A stretch of 64,000 nt of DNA from Blastococcus litoris (lineage in GTDB: Bacteria > Actinomycetota > Actinomycetes > Mycobacteriales > Geodermatophilaceae): assembly GCF_003075095.1 (NCBI RefSeq), contig NZ_QCZF01000006.1:163881-227880 (forward strand). Reading direction: 5' to 3'. Positions 1 through 9,092 of the stretch are shown here, one piece after another. The translations under genes and the position numbers were made by a program. The notes below the pieces were generated by a model that saw nothing but the letters and a program-made list of their open reading frames with translations, had not been told where the DNA came from and did not search any database. The stretch's first letter is position 1. Each line of letters begins with the position of its first letter.

Positions 1-546
1 GTCCCGATCGTGGGCGACGACATCAAGAGCCAGGTGGGCGCCACCATCACCCACCGCGTGCTGGCCAAGCTGTTCGAGGACCGCGGCGTGCAGCTGGACC
101 GCACCATGCAGCTCAACGTCGGCGGCAACATGGACTTCAAGAACATGCTCGAGCGGGAGCGCCTGGAGTCGAAGAAGATCTCCAAGACCCAGGCCGTCAC
201 CAGCCAGGTCGACCGCGACATGGGAACCGACAACGTGCACATCGGCCCGTCGGACCACGTGCCGTGGCTGTCGGACCGGAAGTGGGCCTACGTCCGCCTG
301 GAGGGCCGCGCGTTCGGCGACGTCCCGCTGAACCTGGAGTACAAGCTCGAGGTCTGGGACTCCCCGAACTCGGCCGGCATCATCATCGACGCCGTCCGTG
401 CCGCGAAGATCGCCAAGGACCGCGGGATCGGCGGCCCGATCCTGTCGGCGTCCTCGTACTTCATGAAGAGCCCGCCGGTGCAGTACAGCGACAGCGAGGC
501 CCGGGACGCCGTCGACGCGTTCATCCGGGGCGACGTCGAGCGCTGA
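1..546 (+). CDS. ino1: Inositol-3-phosphate synthase, C-terminal part (cut by window edge)
   Basis: The reading frame is open from base 1, so the gene begins before the window; about 181 codons are visible. The product would convert glucose 6-phosphate to 1D-myo-inositol 3-phosphate with NAD+, feeding phosphatidylinositol and mycothiol synthesis. The visible part matches the C-terminal half of myo-inositol-phosphate synthases: the [15 protein letters not shown] segment, the [11 protein letters not shown] stretch, and the later [14 protein letters not shown] and [16 protein letters not shown] segments. A strong hairpin follows the stop codon, so this is probably the last gene of its transcript. 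Confidence 0.95.
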   Translation, partial: VPIVGDDIKSQVGATITHRVLAKLFEDRGVQLDRTMQLNVGGNMDFKNMLERERLESKKISKTQAVTSQVDRDMGTDNVHIGPSDHVPWLSDRKWAYVRLEGRAFGDVPLNLEYKLEVWDSPNSAGIIIDAVRAAKIAKDRGIGGPILSASSYFMKSPPVQYSDSEARDAVDAFIRGDVER

Positions 547-557
547 CCCGCTGACGC

Positions 558-594
558 ACGAGGCCCCCGCTCCGCCACGGAGCGGGGGCCTCGT
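558..594 (+). terminator. Intrinsic terminator hairpin after ino1
   Basis: A perfect 17-bp G+C-rich stem (558-574 with 578-594) closes on a 3-nt loop, 11 nt after the ino1 stop codon. There is no long T tract, which is normal for high-G+C actinobacteria. Confidence 0.8.
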
Positions 595-627
595 CGCGTC
601 CTGCGGGGCGCCGGGCCCCCGGCTGAA

Positions 628-633
628 TACGCT
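628..633 (+). promoter_or_regulatory. -10 element (TACGCT), probable leaderless promoter
   Basis: TACGCT fits the actinobacterial TANNNT -10 consensus and is followed after 7 nt by the ATG of the lipoprotein gene at 641. No Shine-Dalgarno sequence is present, so transcription probably starts at the A of the start codon. Confidence 0.55.
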
Positions 634-640
634 CCACCGC

Positions 641-1414
641 ATGCCGTCCCGTGCCCGCCGCCTGCTCCTCGCGGCCGGGCTGGGGCTGACGCTCACCACC
701 GGCTGCACGTCGGACGCCGGGGTGCGGGCCACCGGCGACGCGGTCACCGAGGAGGAGGCCGGCGTGCTGGCCGCCCTGCTGCAGCGCAACGAGCAGCGCG
801 GCGGGGCGGACTTCGTCGTCACCGCCCCGTACGGCGAGCACGAGCTCCTCACCCTCACCGGCACCGTCGACTTCCGCGAGGACGTCGGCCGCGCGCAGGC
901 GGTGACCAGCTTCGACGACGGCCGCCCCGACGACGTCCGGACGCTGTTCTTCACGCCCGACGAGGTCTGGGTCGGTGACGTGCCCGGCCTCACCGACGCG
1001 CTGGCCGGTGCGGGCACCCCGGCGGTGTCCTACCTGCGGCGGCCGACCACCTCGGGCACCGAGGCCGACGGCGCAGCGCTGCTGGTGGACGTGCTCACCG
1101 AGGTGCTGCTCAACCTGTCCGCACGCAGCGACGACGACCCGCGCGCCTTCCTCGACGGCGACTGGACCTGGCAGGGGCAGCGGTCGATCGACAGCCGGCT
1201 GGCCACCCTCTTCGGGGCGCCCGGCGGCCGCACGATCGCGGTGGACGCCTCCGAGGACCTGCTCACGCAGTTCGTGACCACCGTCGCCGACGCCGGGTTC
1301 GACGTGACGATCACGCTGTCGGACCACGGGATCCGCCGGATCGACCTGCCCGCCGAGGAGGAGACCGCCGACGCCGCCGAGCACGCCGACGTCGCGGCCC
1401 TGCTCGGGATATGA
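641..1414 (+). CDS. Putative secreted lipoprotein (LppX/LprAFG-like size and layout)
   Basis: The 257-residue product starts with a short basic region, a hydrophobic stretch and a lipobox ending LTTGC, with the acylated cysteine near residue 22. It should therefore be exported and anchored on the outer face of the membrane. The mature part is acidic, contains alternating beta-like segments and has no recognised catalytic motif. Size and layout recall the LppX/LprAFG lipoproteins that bind lipids in mycobacteria, but I cannot confirm the family by eye. It lies alone between a terminator and a double hairpin and appears to be a monocistronic leaderless gene. Confidence 0.75.
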   Translation: MPSRARRLLLAAGLGLTLTTGCTSDAGVRATGDAVTEEEAGVLAALLQRNEQRGGADFVVTAPYGEHELLTLTGTVDFREDVGRAQAVTSFDDGRPDDVRTLFFTPDEVWVGDVPGLTDALAGAGTPAVSYLRRPTTSGTEADGAALLVDVLTEVLLNLSARSDDDPRAFLDGDWTWQGQRSIDSRLATLFGAPGGRTIAVDASEDLLTQFVTTVADAGFDVTITLSDHGIRRIDLPAEEETADAAEHADVAALLGI

Positions 1415-1430
1415 CCCGGGAGATGACGAC

Positions 1431-1501
1431 GGCCCCGTCCGCATCGGACGGGGCCCCAGACAGCGGGAGAGGGCGGCCTCTTCCCCAGACCGCCCTCTCC
1501 C
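1431..1501. terminator. Two tandem hairpins between convergent genes
   Basis: An 11-bp stem (1431-1441 with 1445-1455) and a 12-bp stem (1465-1476 with 1490-1501) lie between the lipoprotein gene and the convergent yqgE-like gene. They probably terminate transcription from both sides. Confidence 0.7.
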
Positions 1502-1540
1502 AGGCACTTTCCTACCAGATCCGGAGCGATCCGGACACCC

Positions 1541-2209
1541 TCAGTTGACGGATGGGTCTGCTGGGGCGGTCGAGAGCACCGCGAGCCGGCCGGTCTGCCG
1601 ACCCATGACCGCGCGCCACAGCTCCGGGCCCGACGCCTCGCTCAGCACGTCGTGGGGCCGGCCGGGGACGCAGGCCCAGGCACCTTCGGCGATCTCCCCG
1701 GCCAGCTGGCCCGGCGACCAGCCCGCGTAGCCGGCGAAGACCCGCAGGCCGCTGAGCTCGGTCTGCAGGTCGTCCGGGTCGCTGTCGAGGTCGACGAGGT
1801 ACACGTCGCCGGCCACCTTGCGCAGCGGGCCCTCGCCGTCGGCGACGACGACGGGGGACGTGGCCAGGCACAGCGCGGTGTCGGTCTCGCAGGGTCCGCC
1901 CACGTGGAACACCCCGGGGGAGACGGCGAGGTCGCACCAGCCGGGCAGCACGTCGCGGATCTCCACCTGGCTCGGACGGCCCAGGACCACGCCCAGGGTG
2001 CCGTTGTCGGAGTGGTCGAGGACGTAGACGACGGTGCCCGCGAAGGTGGGATCGGTCAGCGCCGGCATCGCGACCAGCAGCGAACCGGGGCGGACGTCGT
2101 CGAGCCGGCCGATGTCGAGGACGGGTACCGCGGGGACGCGTCGGCGCCCCGTCGCCGGCCCTACCGGGCGGCCGGACTCGGGGTCGGGTGACGAGGGCGC
2201 CGGGGTCAT
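1541..2209 (-). CDS. YqgE/AlgH family protein
   Basis: The 222-residue product matches the YqgE/AlgH family (about 190 residues). After a proline-rich N-terminus come GSLLVAMPALTDPTFAGTVVYV, the NGTLGVVLGRPS segment and the GGPCETDTALCL segment typical of the fold. The central VFAGYAGWSPGQLAGEIAEG segment is also characteristic. The biochemical role of the family is not established. It is encoded on the minus strand, divergent from the MFS gene. A CACACT hexamer (2217-2222, minus strand) lies 7 nt before the ATG, suggesting a leaderless mRNA. Confidence 0.9.
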   Translation of the reverse strand: MTPAPSSPDPESGRPVGPATGRRRVPAVPVLDIGRLDDVRPGSLLVAMPALTDPTFAGTVVYVLDHSDNGTLGVVLGRPSQVEIRDVLPGWCDLAVSPGVFHVGGPCETDTALCLATSPVVVADGEGPLRKVAGDVYLVDLDSDPDDLQTELSGLRVFAGYAGWSPGQLAGEIAEGAWACVPGRPHDVLSEASGPELWRAVMGRQTGRLAVLSTAPADPSVN

Positions 2210-2295
2210 CGGGACAAGTGTGCCCCACCCGCGCGCTCCCGGTGGCGGATCCCTCGCGGCCTGCGGATACGCGGCCTCCCGGACGGGCCCGCCCG

Positions 2296-2301
2296 TAGGG
2301 T
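2296..2301 (+). promoter_or_regulatory. -10 element (TAGGGT), probable leaderless promoter
   Basis: TAGGGT is separated by 6 nt from the GTG start of the MFS gene at 2308. No Shine-Dalgarno is visible, so a leaderless transcript is predicted. Confidence 0.5.
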
Positions 2302-2307
2302 GACCGG

Positions 2308-3585
2308 GTGCCGCAGGTGCAGACCGGGGTCCGCCACGTGCTGCAGCGGGGCGACTTCCGGCGACTGCTGGGCACCCGGCTGCTGTCGCAGTTCGGCGAC
2401 GGCGTCTTCCAGGCCGCGCTGGCCGGCACGGTGCTGTTCAACCCGCAGCGGGCCGCCGAGCCGTTGGACATCGCCGCGGGCTTCGCCGTCCTCCTCCTCC
2501 CGTACTCGCTCGTGGGGCCGTTCGCCGGGGTGTGGCTGGACCGGTGGAGCCGCCGGCAGGTGCTGCTGCGCGCCAACCTCGTCCGCGCGGGCCTGGTGGC
2601 GGTCGTCGCCGCCCTCGTCCTCGGCGGCGTCGAGGGTGCCACCTTCTACGCGGCCGGCCTCGCGGTCTTCTCCGTGAACCGGTTCGTGCTCTCGGCGCTG
2701 TCGGCCGGTCTCCCGCACACCACCGACGAGCCCTCCCTCGTCGCCGCCAACGCGCTGTCGACGACGGCCGGGGGCGTGGCCACGGTCGTCGGGGGAGCGG
2801 CGGCGATCCTGGCGCTGGAGGCGACCGGCGCGGCCGACCCGGGGTACGCCGCAATGGCCCTCGCCTCCGCGGTCCCCTACCTCGCCGCGTCCGTCGTCGT
2901 GAGCGGCTTCCCTCGGCCCTACCTCGGGCCCGACCACATGGTTGCCGTCCACCGCTCCGCCCGGGAGACCGCCCGCGACACCGTCATGGGCATGGTGGCC
3001 GGCGCGCGGCACGTCGCGGCGCTCCCACCGGCGGCGGCGGCGCTGCTCGCGATCGGCCTGCACCGGCTCTGCTACGGCATCTTCACGCTCACGACGCTGC
3101 TGCTCTACCGCAACACGTTCGCCGACGGCGGTGGCCTCTTCCCGGGCGGCATCCTCGGCCTGGGGCAGGTCGTGGCCGCCGCCGCGGTGGGGACGCTGCT
3201 CGCCGCGGTGGTGACGCCCCCGGTGGTGCGGGCCATCGGCACCCGCCGGTGGGTGCCGGCCCTGCTGGTCTTCGGCGCCGTCGCCCAGGTGGTCCTCGGC
3301 CTGCGGTTCAGCACCGTCGCCGTGGTCGTGGTCGGCGTGCTGCTGGGCTTCGTGGCACAGGGGGTGAAGATCTGCGTCGACAGCACCCTCCAGGAGACCG
3401 TCGAGGACGACTACCGCGGCCGGGTCTTCTCGGTCTACGACACCCTCTTCAACCTGACCTTCGTGCTCGCCCTGCTGATCGGGGCGCTCGTCCTCCCGGA
3501 GTCGGGCATCTCGTCCCTCGTGCCGGTGGTGGTGGCCGTCGGCTACCTGCTGGCCGCGGTCGGGTTCGCGCGCCTGGCCCGCTGA
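2308..3585 (+). CDS. Major facilitator superfamily transporter
   Basis: This 425-residue integral membrane protein has about 12 hydrophobic segments in the two-bundle layout of MFS carriers. The region GVWLDRWSRRQVLLRANLVRA after the second helix fits the MFS signature loop (D-R-W-x-R-R). A longer hydrophilic loop near the middle (YLGPDHMVAVHRSARETARD) separates the two halves. The substrate cannot be deduced. The start is placed at GTG 2308 because of the upstream -10 element. The neighbours are a divergent yqgE gene and a convergent protease gene only 4 nt away. Confidence 0.88.
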   Translation: MPQVQTGVRHVLQRGDFRRLLGTRLLSQFGDGVFQAALAGTVLFNPQRAAEPLDIAAGFAVLLLPYSLVGPFAGVWLDRWSRRQVLLRANLVRAGLVAVVAALVLGGVEGATFYAAGLAVFSVNRFVLSALSAGLPHTTDEPSLVAANALSTTAGGVATVVGGAAAILALEATGAADPGYAAMALASAVPYLAASVVVSGFPRPYLGPDHMVAVHRSARETARDTVMGMVAGARHVAALPPAAAALLAIGLHRLCYGIFTLTTLLLYRNTFADGGGLFPGGILGLGQVVAAAAVGTLLAAVVTPPVVRAIGTRRWVPALLVFGAVAQVVLGLRFSTVAVVVVGVLLGFVAQGVKICVDSTLQETVEDDYRGRVFSVYDTLFNLTFVLALLIGALVLPESGISSLVPVVVAVGYLLAAVGFARLAR

Positions 3586-3589
3586 GGCC

Positions 3590-4591
3590 TCAGAGCTCGG
3601 GGACGCAGGGACCGCTCCCGAGGACCGCGAGCCCCGTGAGATCGCCTGACGCGAAGTCGGGGACCTCGCGGCGTGCCTCGGGGTACATCAGCTGCTCGGG
3701 GTCGTCGACGTGGCCGAGGCCGACGAGGTGGCCGAGCTCGTGCAGGATGATGCCCCGCGCCGTCTCGGCGCCGTCCCGGAACGACAGGATCTCCGGCATC
3801 CGGCCGGCGTCCAGCGAGACCGTGCCGGTGACGTAGACCTGGGTGCCCTTGCCCAGCGCCACCGCGACGCTGCCGGCCTGGCCCACGGTGTCCCCGGCCA
3901 GCGCCGGGTTCTGCTCCTCGGTCTCCCAGGCGACCAGCACCGGCGCCCAGCGGTCCCCGTAGCGCTCGGGCTGGAAGATCGGGCGGTCCAGCGTCGACGG
4001 CTCGTCGCTGCCGCCGTCGTGCACGAACCGCAGGCCCGTCACCTCGGAGAGGCGGGCGAACGCCGCGTGCACGGCCTCCTCGCCGCCGGCCGGCGCGTTG
4101 TCGGGCCGGACGACGTAGTGCACGGGACGGCAGGGGTCGTAGGCCACGGGGGTGACGCCGTCGGGCTGGACGGCGATGAAGGAGTGGGTGCCGCCCTCGG
4201 GCGGCGCGGGCAGGGGGCGGCCCAGCGGTGTGCGGGCGGCCTCGTACCCGGGTGTCGGGCGGTCCGGCGGCGAGGTGGGCGTCGGAGGCGTGACCTCGGG
4301 CGCGGCCGAGGGGAGGTCGGGGGACACCCGGGTCCACGGCCAGGTGCTCGGACCCACCAGCACCGAGGCGCCCAGGCTCAGCAGCACCACCAGGGGGACG
4401 ACGAGCAGCGCGCGCAGCACCGACCGGCCGCGACGGCGCCGCGGCGGGGGAGGCGGCGGAACCGGCGCGCGCCAGGGGACCGGCTCCACGCGGAGGCCGG
4501 CCGCCTCGTCCAGCACCCACTGCGGTACCCGGCCGGTCGGCGAGGCCGGGAGACGACCCGGGTCGCCGTGCCCGTCGGGCTGCTGGTCCAC
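3590..4591 (-). CDS. Membrane-anchored matrixin-type zinc metalloprotease
   Basis: The 333-residue protein has a proline-rich cytoplasmic N-terminus, a basic stop (RRRRGR), one hydrophobic segment around residues 58-80, and then an extracellular proline-rich linker. The C-terminal domain carries HELGHLVGLGH, the extended HExxHxxGxxH zinc site of metzincins/matrixins, followed by DDPEQLMYP, which supplies the Met-turn. It probably cleaves proteins or peptides outside the membrane; the substrate is unknown. A GACAAT hexamer lies 6 nt before the GTG start on the minus strand, suggesting a leaderless mRNA separate from the downstream-oriented cca gene. Confidence 0.88.
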   Translation of the reverse strand: MDQQPDGHGDPGRLPASPTGRVPQWVLDEAAGLRVEPVPWRAPVPPPPPPRRRRGRSVLRALLVVPLVVLLSLGASVLVGPSTWPWTRVSPDLPSAAPEVTPPTPTSPPDRPTPGYEAARTPLGRPLPAPPEGGTHSFIAVQPDGVTPVAYDPCRPVHYVVRPDNAPAGGEEAVHAAFARLSEVTGLRFVHDGGSDEPSTLDRPIFQPERYGDRWAPVLVAWETEEQNPALAGDTVGQAGSVAVALGKGTQVYVTGTVSLDAGRMPEILSFRDGAETARGIILHELGHLVGLGHVDDPEQLMYPEARREVPDFASGDLTGLAVLGSGPCVPEL

Positions 4592-4634
4592 GGGAGGATT
4601 GTCGGCAACGCCGGGGGCGAGCTGGAGCCGGGGC

Positions 4635-6122
4635 TCAGCCCTGCTCGGCCGCCCACCACTCGCGCAGCGCCGCCTCCGCGTCGTCGCGGTCGAGCGGACC
4701 GCGCTCGAGCCGCAGGTCCTTGAGGAACCGCCACGCCCGGCCGACCTCGGGTCCGGGGCCCAGGCCGAGGAGCTCCATGATCGCGTTGCCGTCGAGGTCC
4801 GGGCGCACCCGCGCGAGGTCCTCCTTCGCGGAGATCTCGGCGATCCGCTGCTCGAGGGAGTCGTAGGTCGCCGACAGCGCCGCCGCCCGTCTGCGGTTGC
4901 GGGTCGTCGAGTCGGAGCGGACCAGCTTGTGCAGGCGGGGGAGCAGGTCGCCGGCGTCGGTGACGTAGCGCCGGACGGCGGAGTCGGTCCACTCCCCGGT
5001 GCCGTAGCCGTGGAAGCGCAGGTGCAGGAAGGTCAGCCGGGAGACCGCCTCCACGACCTCCTTGGAGTAGCGCAGGGCGGCCAGCCGCTTGCGGACCAGC
5101 TTCGCGCCGACCACCTCGTGGTGGTGGAAGGAGACGCGGCCGCGTGGCTCGTGGCGGCGGGTGGCGGGCTTGCCGATGTCGTGCAGCAGCGCCGCCAGCC
5201 GCAGGACCAGGTCCGGGGACCCCGAGCCGGGGTCGGCCTTCTCCAGCGCGATCGCCTGGTCGAGCACCGTGAGCGAGTGGGTGTAGACGTCCTTGTGCTG
5301 GTGGTGCTCGTCGATCTCCATGCGCAGCGCGGACAGCTCCGGGAGGACGACGTCGGCCAGACCGGTCCCGACGAAGAGCTCCAGCGCCGCGCGGGGGGAG
5401 TCCTGCAGCAGGGTCTTGGACAGCTCGGCCTGGACCCGTTCCGGGGTGATCCGGGCCAGCTCGCCGGACATCGCGGTCATCGCCGCGACGACGTCGTCGG
5501 CCGGCGTGAGGCCCAGCTGCGCCACGAAGCGCACCGCGCGCAGCATCCGCAGCGGGTCGTCGGCGAAGGAGTCGGTGGCCGGGCCGGGGGTGCGCAGCCG
5601 CCGGGCGAGGAGGTCCCCGAGCCCGCCGAAGGGATCGGTGACCGTCCGGTCCGCGCCCAGGGAGACCGCCATCGCGTTGACGGTGAAGTCGCGCCGGACG
5701 AGGTCGTCGAGGAGGGAGTCCCCCCAGGCGACCTCGGGATTGCGGGACTCCCGGTCGTAGCGGTCCGCGCGGAAGGTGGTGATCTCCAGCCGGACCCCGC
5801 GGACCTCCGCCCCGACGGTGCCGAACGCGATCCCCGTGTTCCACGTGGAACCGGCCCACCCGCGCAGCAGGTCGAGCACCTGGTCGGGGTGGGCGTCGGT
5901 CGTCACGTCGAGATCGCCGGGCACCTGCGCCACGCCGGCACCGGCCGACAGCAGCGCGTCCCGCACGGAGCCGCCCACGAGGTGCGCCTCGAAGCCGGCG
6001 GCGGTGAAGCGCTCGCCCAGCTCGGTCAGCACGGGGGAGAGGTCGACGAGCTCCCGCACCGTCGCCTGCACCGCCGGGGGGACCGGCTCGGGCGACGGAG
6101 GACGCGACGGCTCATCGGACAC
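4635..6122 (-). CDS. cca: CCA tRNA nucleotidyltransferase
   Basis: The 495-residue protein adds the CCA end to tRNAs. Neither tRNA gene in this window encodes CCA, so the activity is required here. The nucleotidyltransferase head holds [11 protein letters not shown] and the metal-binding DLD at residues 70-72. An HD domain with [12 protein letters not shown] lies around residue 310, as in the PcnA/Cca proteins of actinobacteria. A parS site is embedded in the coding sequence (5838-5851). On the minus strand TACCCT lies 8 nt before the GTG start, so the mRNA may be leaderless. The gene is divergent from the NUDIX gene, as in mycobacteria (Rv3907c/Rv3908). Confidence 0.96.
   Translation of the reverse strand: MSDEPSRPPSPEPVPPAVQATVRELVDLSPVLTELGERFTAAGFEAHLVGGSVRDALLSAGAGVAQVPGDLDVTTDAHPDQVLDLLRGWAGSTWNTGIAFGTVGAEVRGVRLEITTFRADRYDRESRNPEVAWGDSLLDDLVRRDFTVNAMAVSLGADRTVTDPFGGLGDLLARRLRTPGPATDSFADDPLRMLRAVRFVAQLGLTPADDVVAAMTAMSGELARITPERVQAELSKTLLQDSPRAALELFVGTGLADVVLPELSALRMEIDEHHQHKDVYTHSLTVLDQAIALEKADPGSGSPDLVLRLAALLHDIGKPATRRHEPRGRVSFHHHEVVGAKLVRKRLAALRYSKEVVEAVSRLTFLHLRFHGYGTGEWTDSAVRRYVTDAGDLLPRLHKLVRSDSTTRNRRRAAALSATYDSLEQRIAEISAKEDLARVRPDLDGNAIMELLGLGPGPEVGRAWRFLKDLRLERGPLDRDDAEAALREWWAAEQG
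5838..5851. promoter_or_regulatory. parS site inside cca
   Basis: GTTCCACGTGGAAC is a perfect 14-bp palindrome matching the actinobacterial parS core bound by ParB. It sits in coding sequence about 21 kb left of oriC. Confidence 0.85.
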
Positions 6123-6231
6123 GACGAGTCAGGGTAGTGCCGTGGCCCTGCGACCTCGGTCGGGCTCCGGACCCGCCGCCGTGCTCGCTCCTGTCGGCTC
6201 CGTGCTCCCGGAGCTGTCGCCGCACGCGCGC

Positions 6232-6237
6232 TACCCT
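6232..6237 (+). promoter_or_regulatory. -10 element (TACCCT), probable leaderless promoter
   Basis: TACCCT is followed after 6 nt by the ATG of the NUDIX gene at 6244. This supports that ATG over upstream in-frame codons and predicts a leaderless mRNA. Confidence 0.55.
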
Positions 6238-6243
6238 CCTGGC

Positions 6244-6720
6244 ATGGCTGGGACGGGCGGGCGCGGGCGCCCCGGCCGCCGGCTCCGCCGGGTCGACGAG
6301 ACCTCAGCCGGGGGCCTGGTGGTCGCCGACGACGGTGTGACGGGGCCCCGTGCCGCCCTCATCGGCCGCACGGACCGGCGCGGGCGACTGCTCTGGTCGC
6401 TGCCCAAGGGCCACATCGAGGCCGGGGAGACCCCCGAGGACACCGCCGTCCGGGAGGTGGCGGAGGAGACCGGCATCATCGGCGAGGTCGTCGCCCCGCT
6501 GGGGATCATCGACTTCTGGTTCGTCGCCGACGGCCGCCGTGTGCACAAGACCGTGCACCACTTCCTCCTCCGCGCGATCGGCGGAGCGCTCTCCGACGCC
6601 GACGTCGAGGTCACCGAGGTTGCCTGGGTGCCGCTGGAGGAGCTCAGCGGCCGTCTCGCCTACGCCGACGAACGGGCACTCGTCGAGCGCGCGCCGGCAC
6701 TGCTGGCCGACAGCGCGTGA
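6244..6720 (+). CDS. NUDIX hydrolase (MutT4-like position)
   Basis: The 158-residue protein contains a complete NUDIX box at residues 56-78: [16 protein letters not shown] followed by VAEETGI, with the REVxEE catalytic core. It should hydrolyse a nucleoside diphosphate linked to another moiety; the exact substrate cannot be read from sequence. By position, divergent from cca and followed by a large exported protein and murJ, it corresponds to Mycobacterium mutT4 (Rv3908). The start is fixed by the leaderless -10 element. The stop overlaps the next GTG by 4 nt (GTGA), so the two genes are translationally coupled. Confidence 0.92.
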   Translation: MAGTGGRGRPGRRLRRVDETSAGGLVVADDGVTGPRAALIGRTDRRGRLLWSLPKGHIEAGETPEDTAVREVAEETGIIGEVVAPLGIIDFWFVADGRRVHKTVHHFLLRAIGGALSDADVEVTEVAWVPLEELSGRLAYADERALVERAPALLADSA

Positions 6721-9092
6721 CGCCGACGGCGCTGCCGCGCGCCGCCGTCGCCCCCCTGTTCGCCACGGCGCTCGGTCTCGCGGTGCTCGGGCCCGCGGCG
6801 CCCGCCCTGGCGGCCCCGGCCGGCCTCCCGGGCCTGACCGCGGAGGACCCGTCGGCCGACCAGGACCCGTCGACCCGGGAGGACGAGGCCGTCGACGCCG
6901 ACCGGCCGGTGGCCATCGAGGTCGGCCGCTTCGAGCCGCGAACCATCACGCCCGGCTCGCTGGTGACCGTCACCGGCACGCTCACGAACACCGGCGGCTC
7001 GACGATCACCGACCTAGGTGTCCGGCTGCAGCGCGGCGCCGTCCTCACCACCCGCGCCGAACTCGCCGCCGACCAGCAGGACCCCGACCCGGCCACCACG
7101 GTCTTCGCGCCGTTCACCCCGGTCGACGGCGAGCTGGCACCCGGGGGCGAGCTGCCGTTCAGCTACACGGTCGCCGCCGAGGAGCTGCGCCTGACCGAGG
7201 ACGGCGTCTACCCGGTGCTGCTCAACGTCAACGGCGTCGTCGACGGGGTCGAGCAGCGCCGCGTCGGGGAGCTGTCGACCTACGTCGTCCAGCAACCGAC
7301 CGCGCCCCAGGCCACGACGGCGGTCGCCTGGCTGTGGCCGATCGTCGAGCCCTCCCACCGCACGCCGTCCGGCGGCTTCCGGGACGACGGTCTCGCCGAT
7401 GCCGTGAGCAGCGGCGGGCGCCTGGACCGGGCGCTCGCGGTGGTCGAACGGCTGCCCAGCGGCGTGACCGGCGCCGGCGCCGAGATCGCCCCCGTCCTGC
7501 AGGTCGCGCTGGCCGTCGACCCGGCGCTGGTCGAGGAGCTGCAGCTCATGGCGGCGGGGCCCTACGAGGTCGACGGCCGGCCGGGCCGCGGCACGGAGGA
7601 GGCGGCGGCGTTCCTCGACCGGCTCGCCGACGCCGCGGCCGTCCACCCGGTGGTGGCGCTGCCCTACGGCGACGTGGACGCGGACGCCCTCACCGGTGCC
7701 GGACTGCCCGACGTCATCACCCGGAGCCTGCCCGGGACCCCGGAGGGCACCGCCCAGGACCCGCCCGGCAGCACCCGCAGCGAGGACGGCGCGGCGGCCA
7801 CCCAGTCCACCGGTGCCGCGGAGTCGTCGGCACCGGAGCCCGAGGAGCCGACGGAGAGCGCCGGGGCGGCCATCCTCGCCGACGCGCTCGACGTCGAGCC
7901 GCGCACCGACCTGGCCTGGGCGCCCGGCGGCTCCCTGCGCGCCGACACCGTTCCCGTCCTGCAGGCCGGAGGTGTGCGGCAGGTGGTCCTCGACGCGGGC
8001 GCGGTCTCCGAGGGCGACGACGCGACCGGCCTCGCCGACGCCACCGCCGCCGCCCGCACCGCCGTGACCACCGCTGCCGGGCCGCTCGACGTCCTGGTCG
8101 CCGACCCGACCCTGGGTGCGGTCGTGGGCTCGGCCGAGCAGACCCCCGGCGGGGCGCGGATGGCCGAGCAGCGCTACCTCGCCGAGCTCGCCCTGCTCAG
8201 CCTGCAGGCCCCGGCGGGCACGGAGCAGACGGTCCTCGTGGCGCCGCCGCGCGAGGTCGAGGCCGGACCCGAGGGAGCCGGCTCGATGATGGCCGACACC
8301 GCGAGCCTCCCGTGGCTGCGCGCGGCGACGCTGGCCGGGCTCTCGGCCGGGCCGGCCTCCCCCGCCGGCGAGCTCACCGGCCTGCCGGACGCCTCGTCGC
8401 TCGACCCGGCCGGCATGCTCGAGGTCGTCGCGGCCGTGACCACCCGCGAGGATCTCGCGGGCGCCGTCGTGGGTGACGACGACACCGCGCTGCGCAGCTA
8501 CGACGCCGCGATCGCGCGCACCGTCGCGGCGACGCGGCGCGACGACGCGGAGGACTTCCGCCAGGTCGCCACGGCGCTGCACGCGTCGCTGGACCGCGCG
8601 CTGCAGCAGGTGACCCTGCTCGCGCCCGCCGACGGCACCTACAGCCTCGGCTCCAGCGACGCCCCGCTGGTGCTGACGGTGCGCAACGACCTGCCCATGA
8701 CCGTCGAGGTGCGGCTCGACGTGCGCACCCGCGGCAGCCGCGGCCTGTCCATCGGCGACATCGGCACCCAGACGCTGCTGCCGGGGCAGCGCTCGACCCT
8801 CCAGGTGCCCACCGAGGTGCGCCAGGCGGGCGGGTTCGCCGTCCGGGCGCAGCTGATGACACCCGGTGGCCGTGCCCTCGGCGACGAGATCTCGCTGCAG
8901 GTGAAGAGCACGGCCTATGGCTCGATCTCGCTGATCATCACCATCGGTGCGGCGGGGCTCCTGGGGGTGCTCTTCCTGCGCCGGCTGGTCAACTTCGTGC
9001 TGCGCCGCCGCCGCGCCGCCGCCGAGGGGGCCGCGGACGGCGGCCCCGAGGGCGCGCCCCTGCTGCCGCCGCCGAACCGGAGCCCGGTGTGA
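6717..9092 (+). CDS. Large exported membrane-anchored protein (DUF6049-like, Rv3909 position)
   Basis: The 791-residue protein begins with a signal sequence ending near [10 protein letters not shown] long extracellular region follows, and near the C-terminus there is one hydrophobic segment ([17 protein letters not shown]) with a basic cytoplasmic tail. The early part reads like an immunoglobulin-type fold ([21 protein letters not shown]), and a similar beta-rich region occurs near the end ([21 protein letters not shown]). The middle is acidic and low in complexity. The location between the NUDIX gene and murJ matches the conserved actinobacterial gene Rv3909. No enzymatic motif is seen. A role with MurJ in the envelope is inferred from the tight linkage: 4-nt overlaps on both sides. 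Confidence 0.82.
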   Translation: MTPTALPRAAVAPLFATALGLAVLGPAAPALAAPAGLPGLTAEDPSADQDPSTREDEAVDADRPVAIEVGRFEPRTITPGSLVTVTGTLTNTGGSTITDLGVRLQRGAVLTTRAELAADQQDPDPATTVFAPFTPVDGELAPGGELPFSYTVAAEELRLTEDGVYPVLLNVNGVVDGVEQRRVGELSTYVVQQPTAPQATTAVAWLWPIVEPSHRTPSGGFRDDGLADAVSSGGRLDRALAVVERLPSGVTGAGAEIAPVLQVALAVDPALVEELQLMAAGPYEVDGRPGRGTEEAAAFLDRLADAAAVHPVVALPYGDVDADALTGAGLPDVITRSLPGTPEGTAQDPPGSTRSEDGAAATQSTGAAESSAPEPEEPTESAGAAILADALDVEPRTDLAWAPGGSLRADTVPVLQAGGVRQVVLDAGAVSEGDDATGLADATAAARTAVTTAAGPLDVLVADPTLGAVVGSAEQTPGGARMAEQRYLAELALLSLQAPAGTEQTVLVAPPREVEAGPEGAGSMMADTASLPWLRAATLAGLSAGPASPAGELTGLPDASSLDPAGMLEVVAAVTTREDLAGAVVGDDDTALRSYDAAIARTVAATRRDDAEDFRQVATALHASLDRALQQVTLLAPADGTYSLGSSDAPLVLTVRNDLPMTVEVRLDVRTRGSRGLSIGDIGTQTLLPGQRSTLQVPTEVRQAGGFAVRAQLMTPGGRALGDEISLQVKSTAYGSISLIITIGAAGLLGVLFLRRLVNFVLRRRRAAAEGAADGGPEGAPLLPPPNRSPV

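Noticed and set aside
1898-1912. CACGTGGAAC match to parS in the yqgE-like gene
   Set aside because: Only the right half matches; the left half (CGC in place of GTT) has three mismatches, so ParB binding is unlikely.
4152-6137. Long plus-strand frame opposite the protease and cca genes
   Set aside because: It is antisense to two well-supported genes and has low-complexity Arg/Gly/Pro composition typical of shadow frames.
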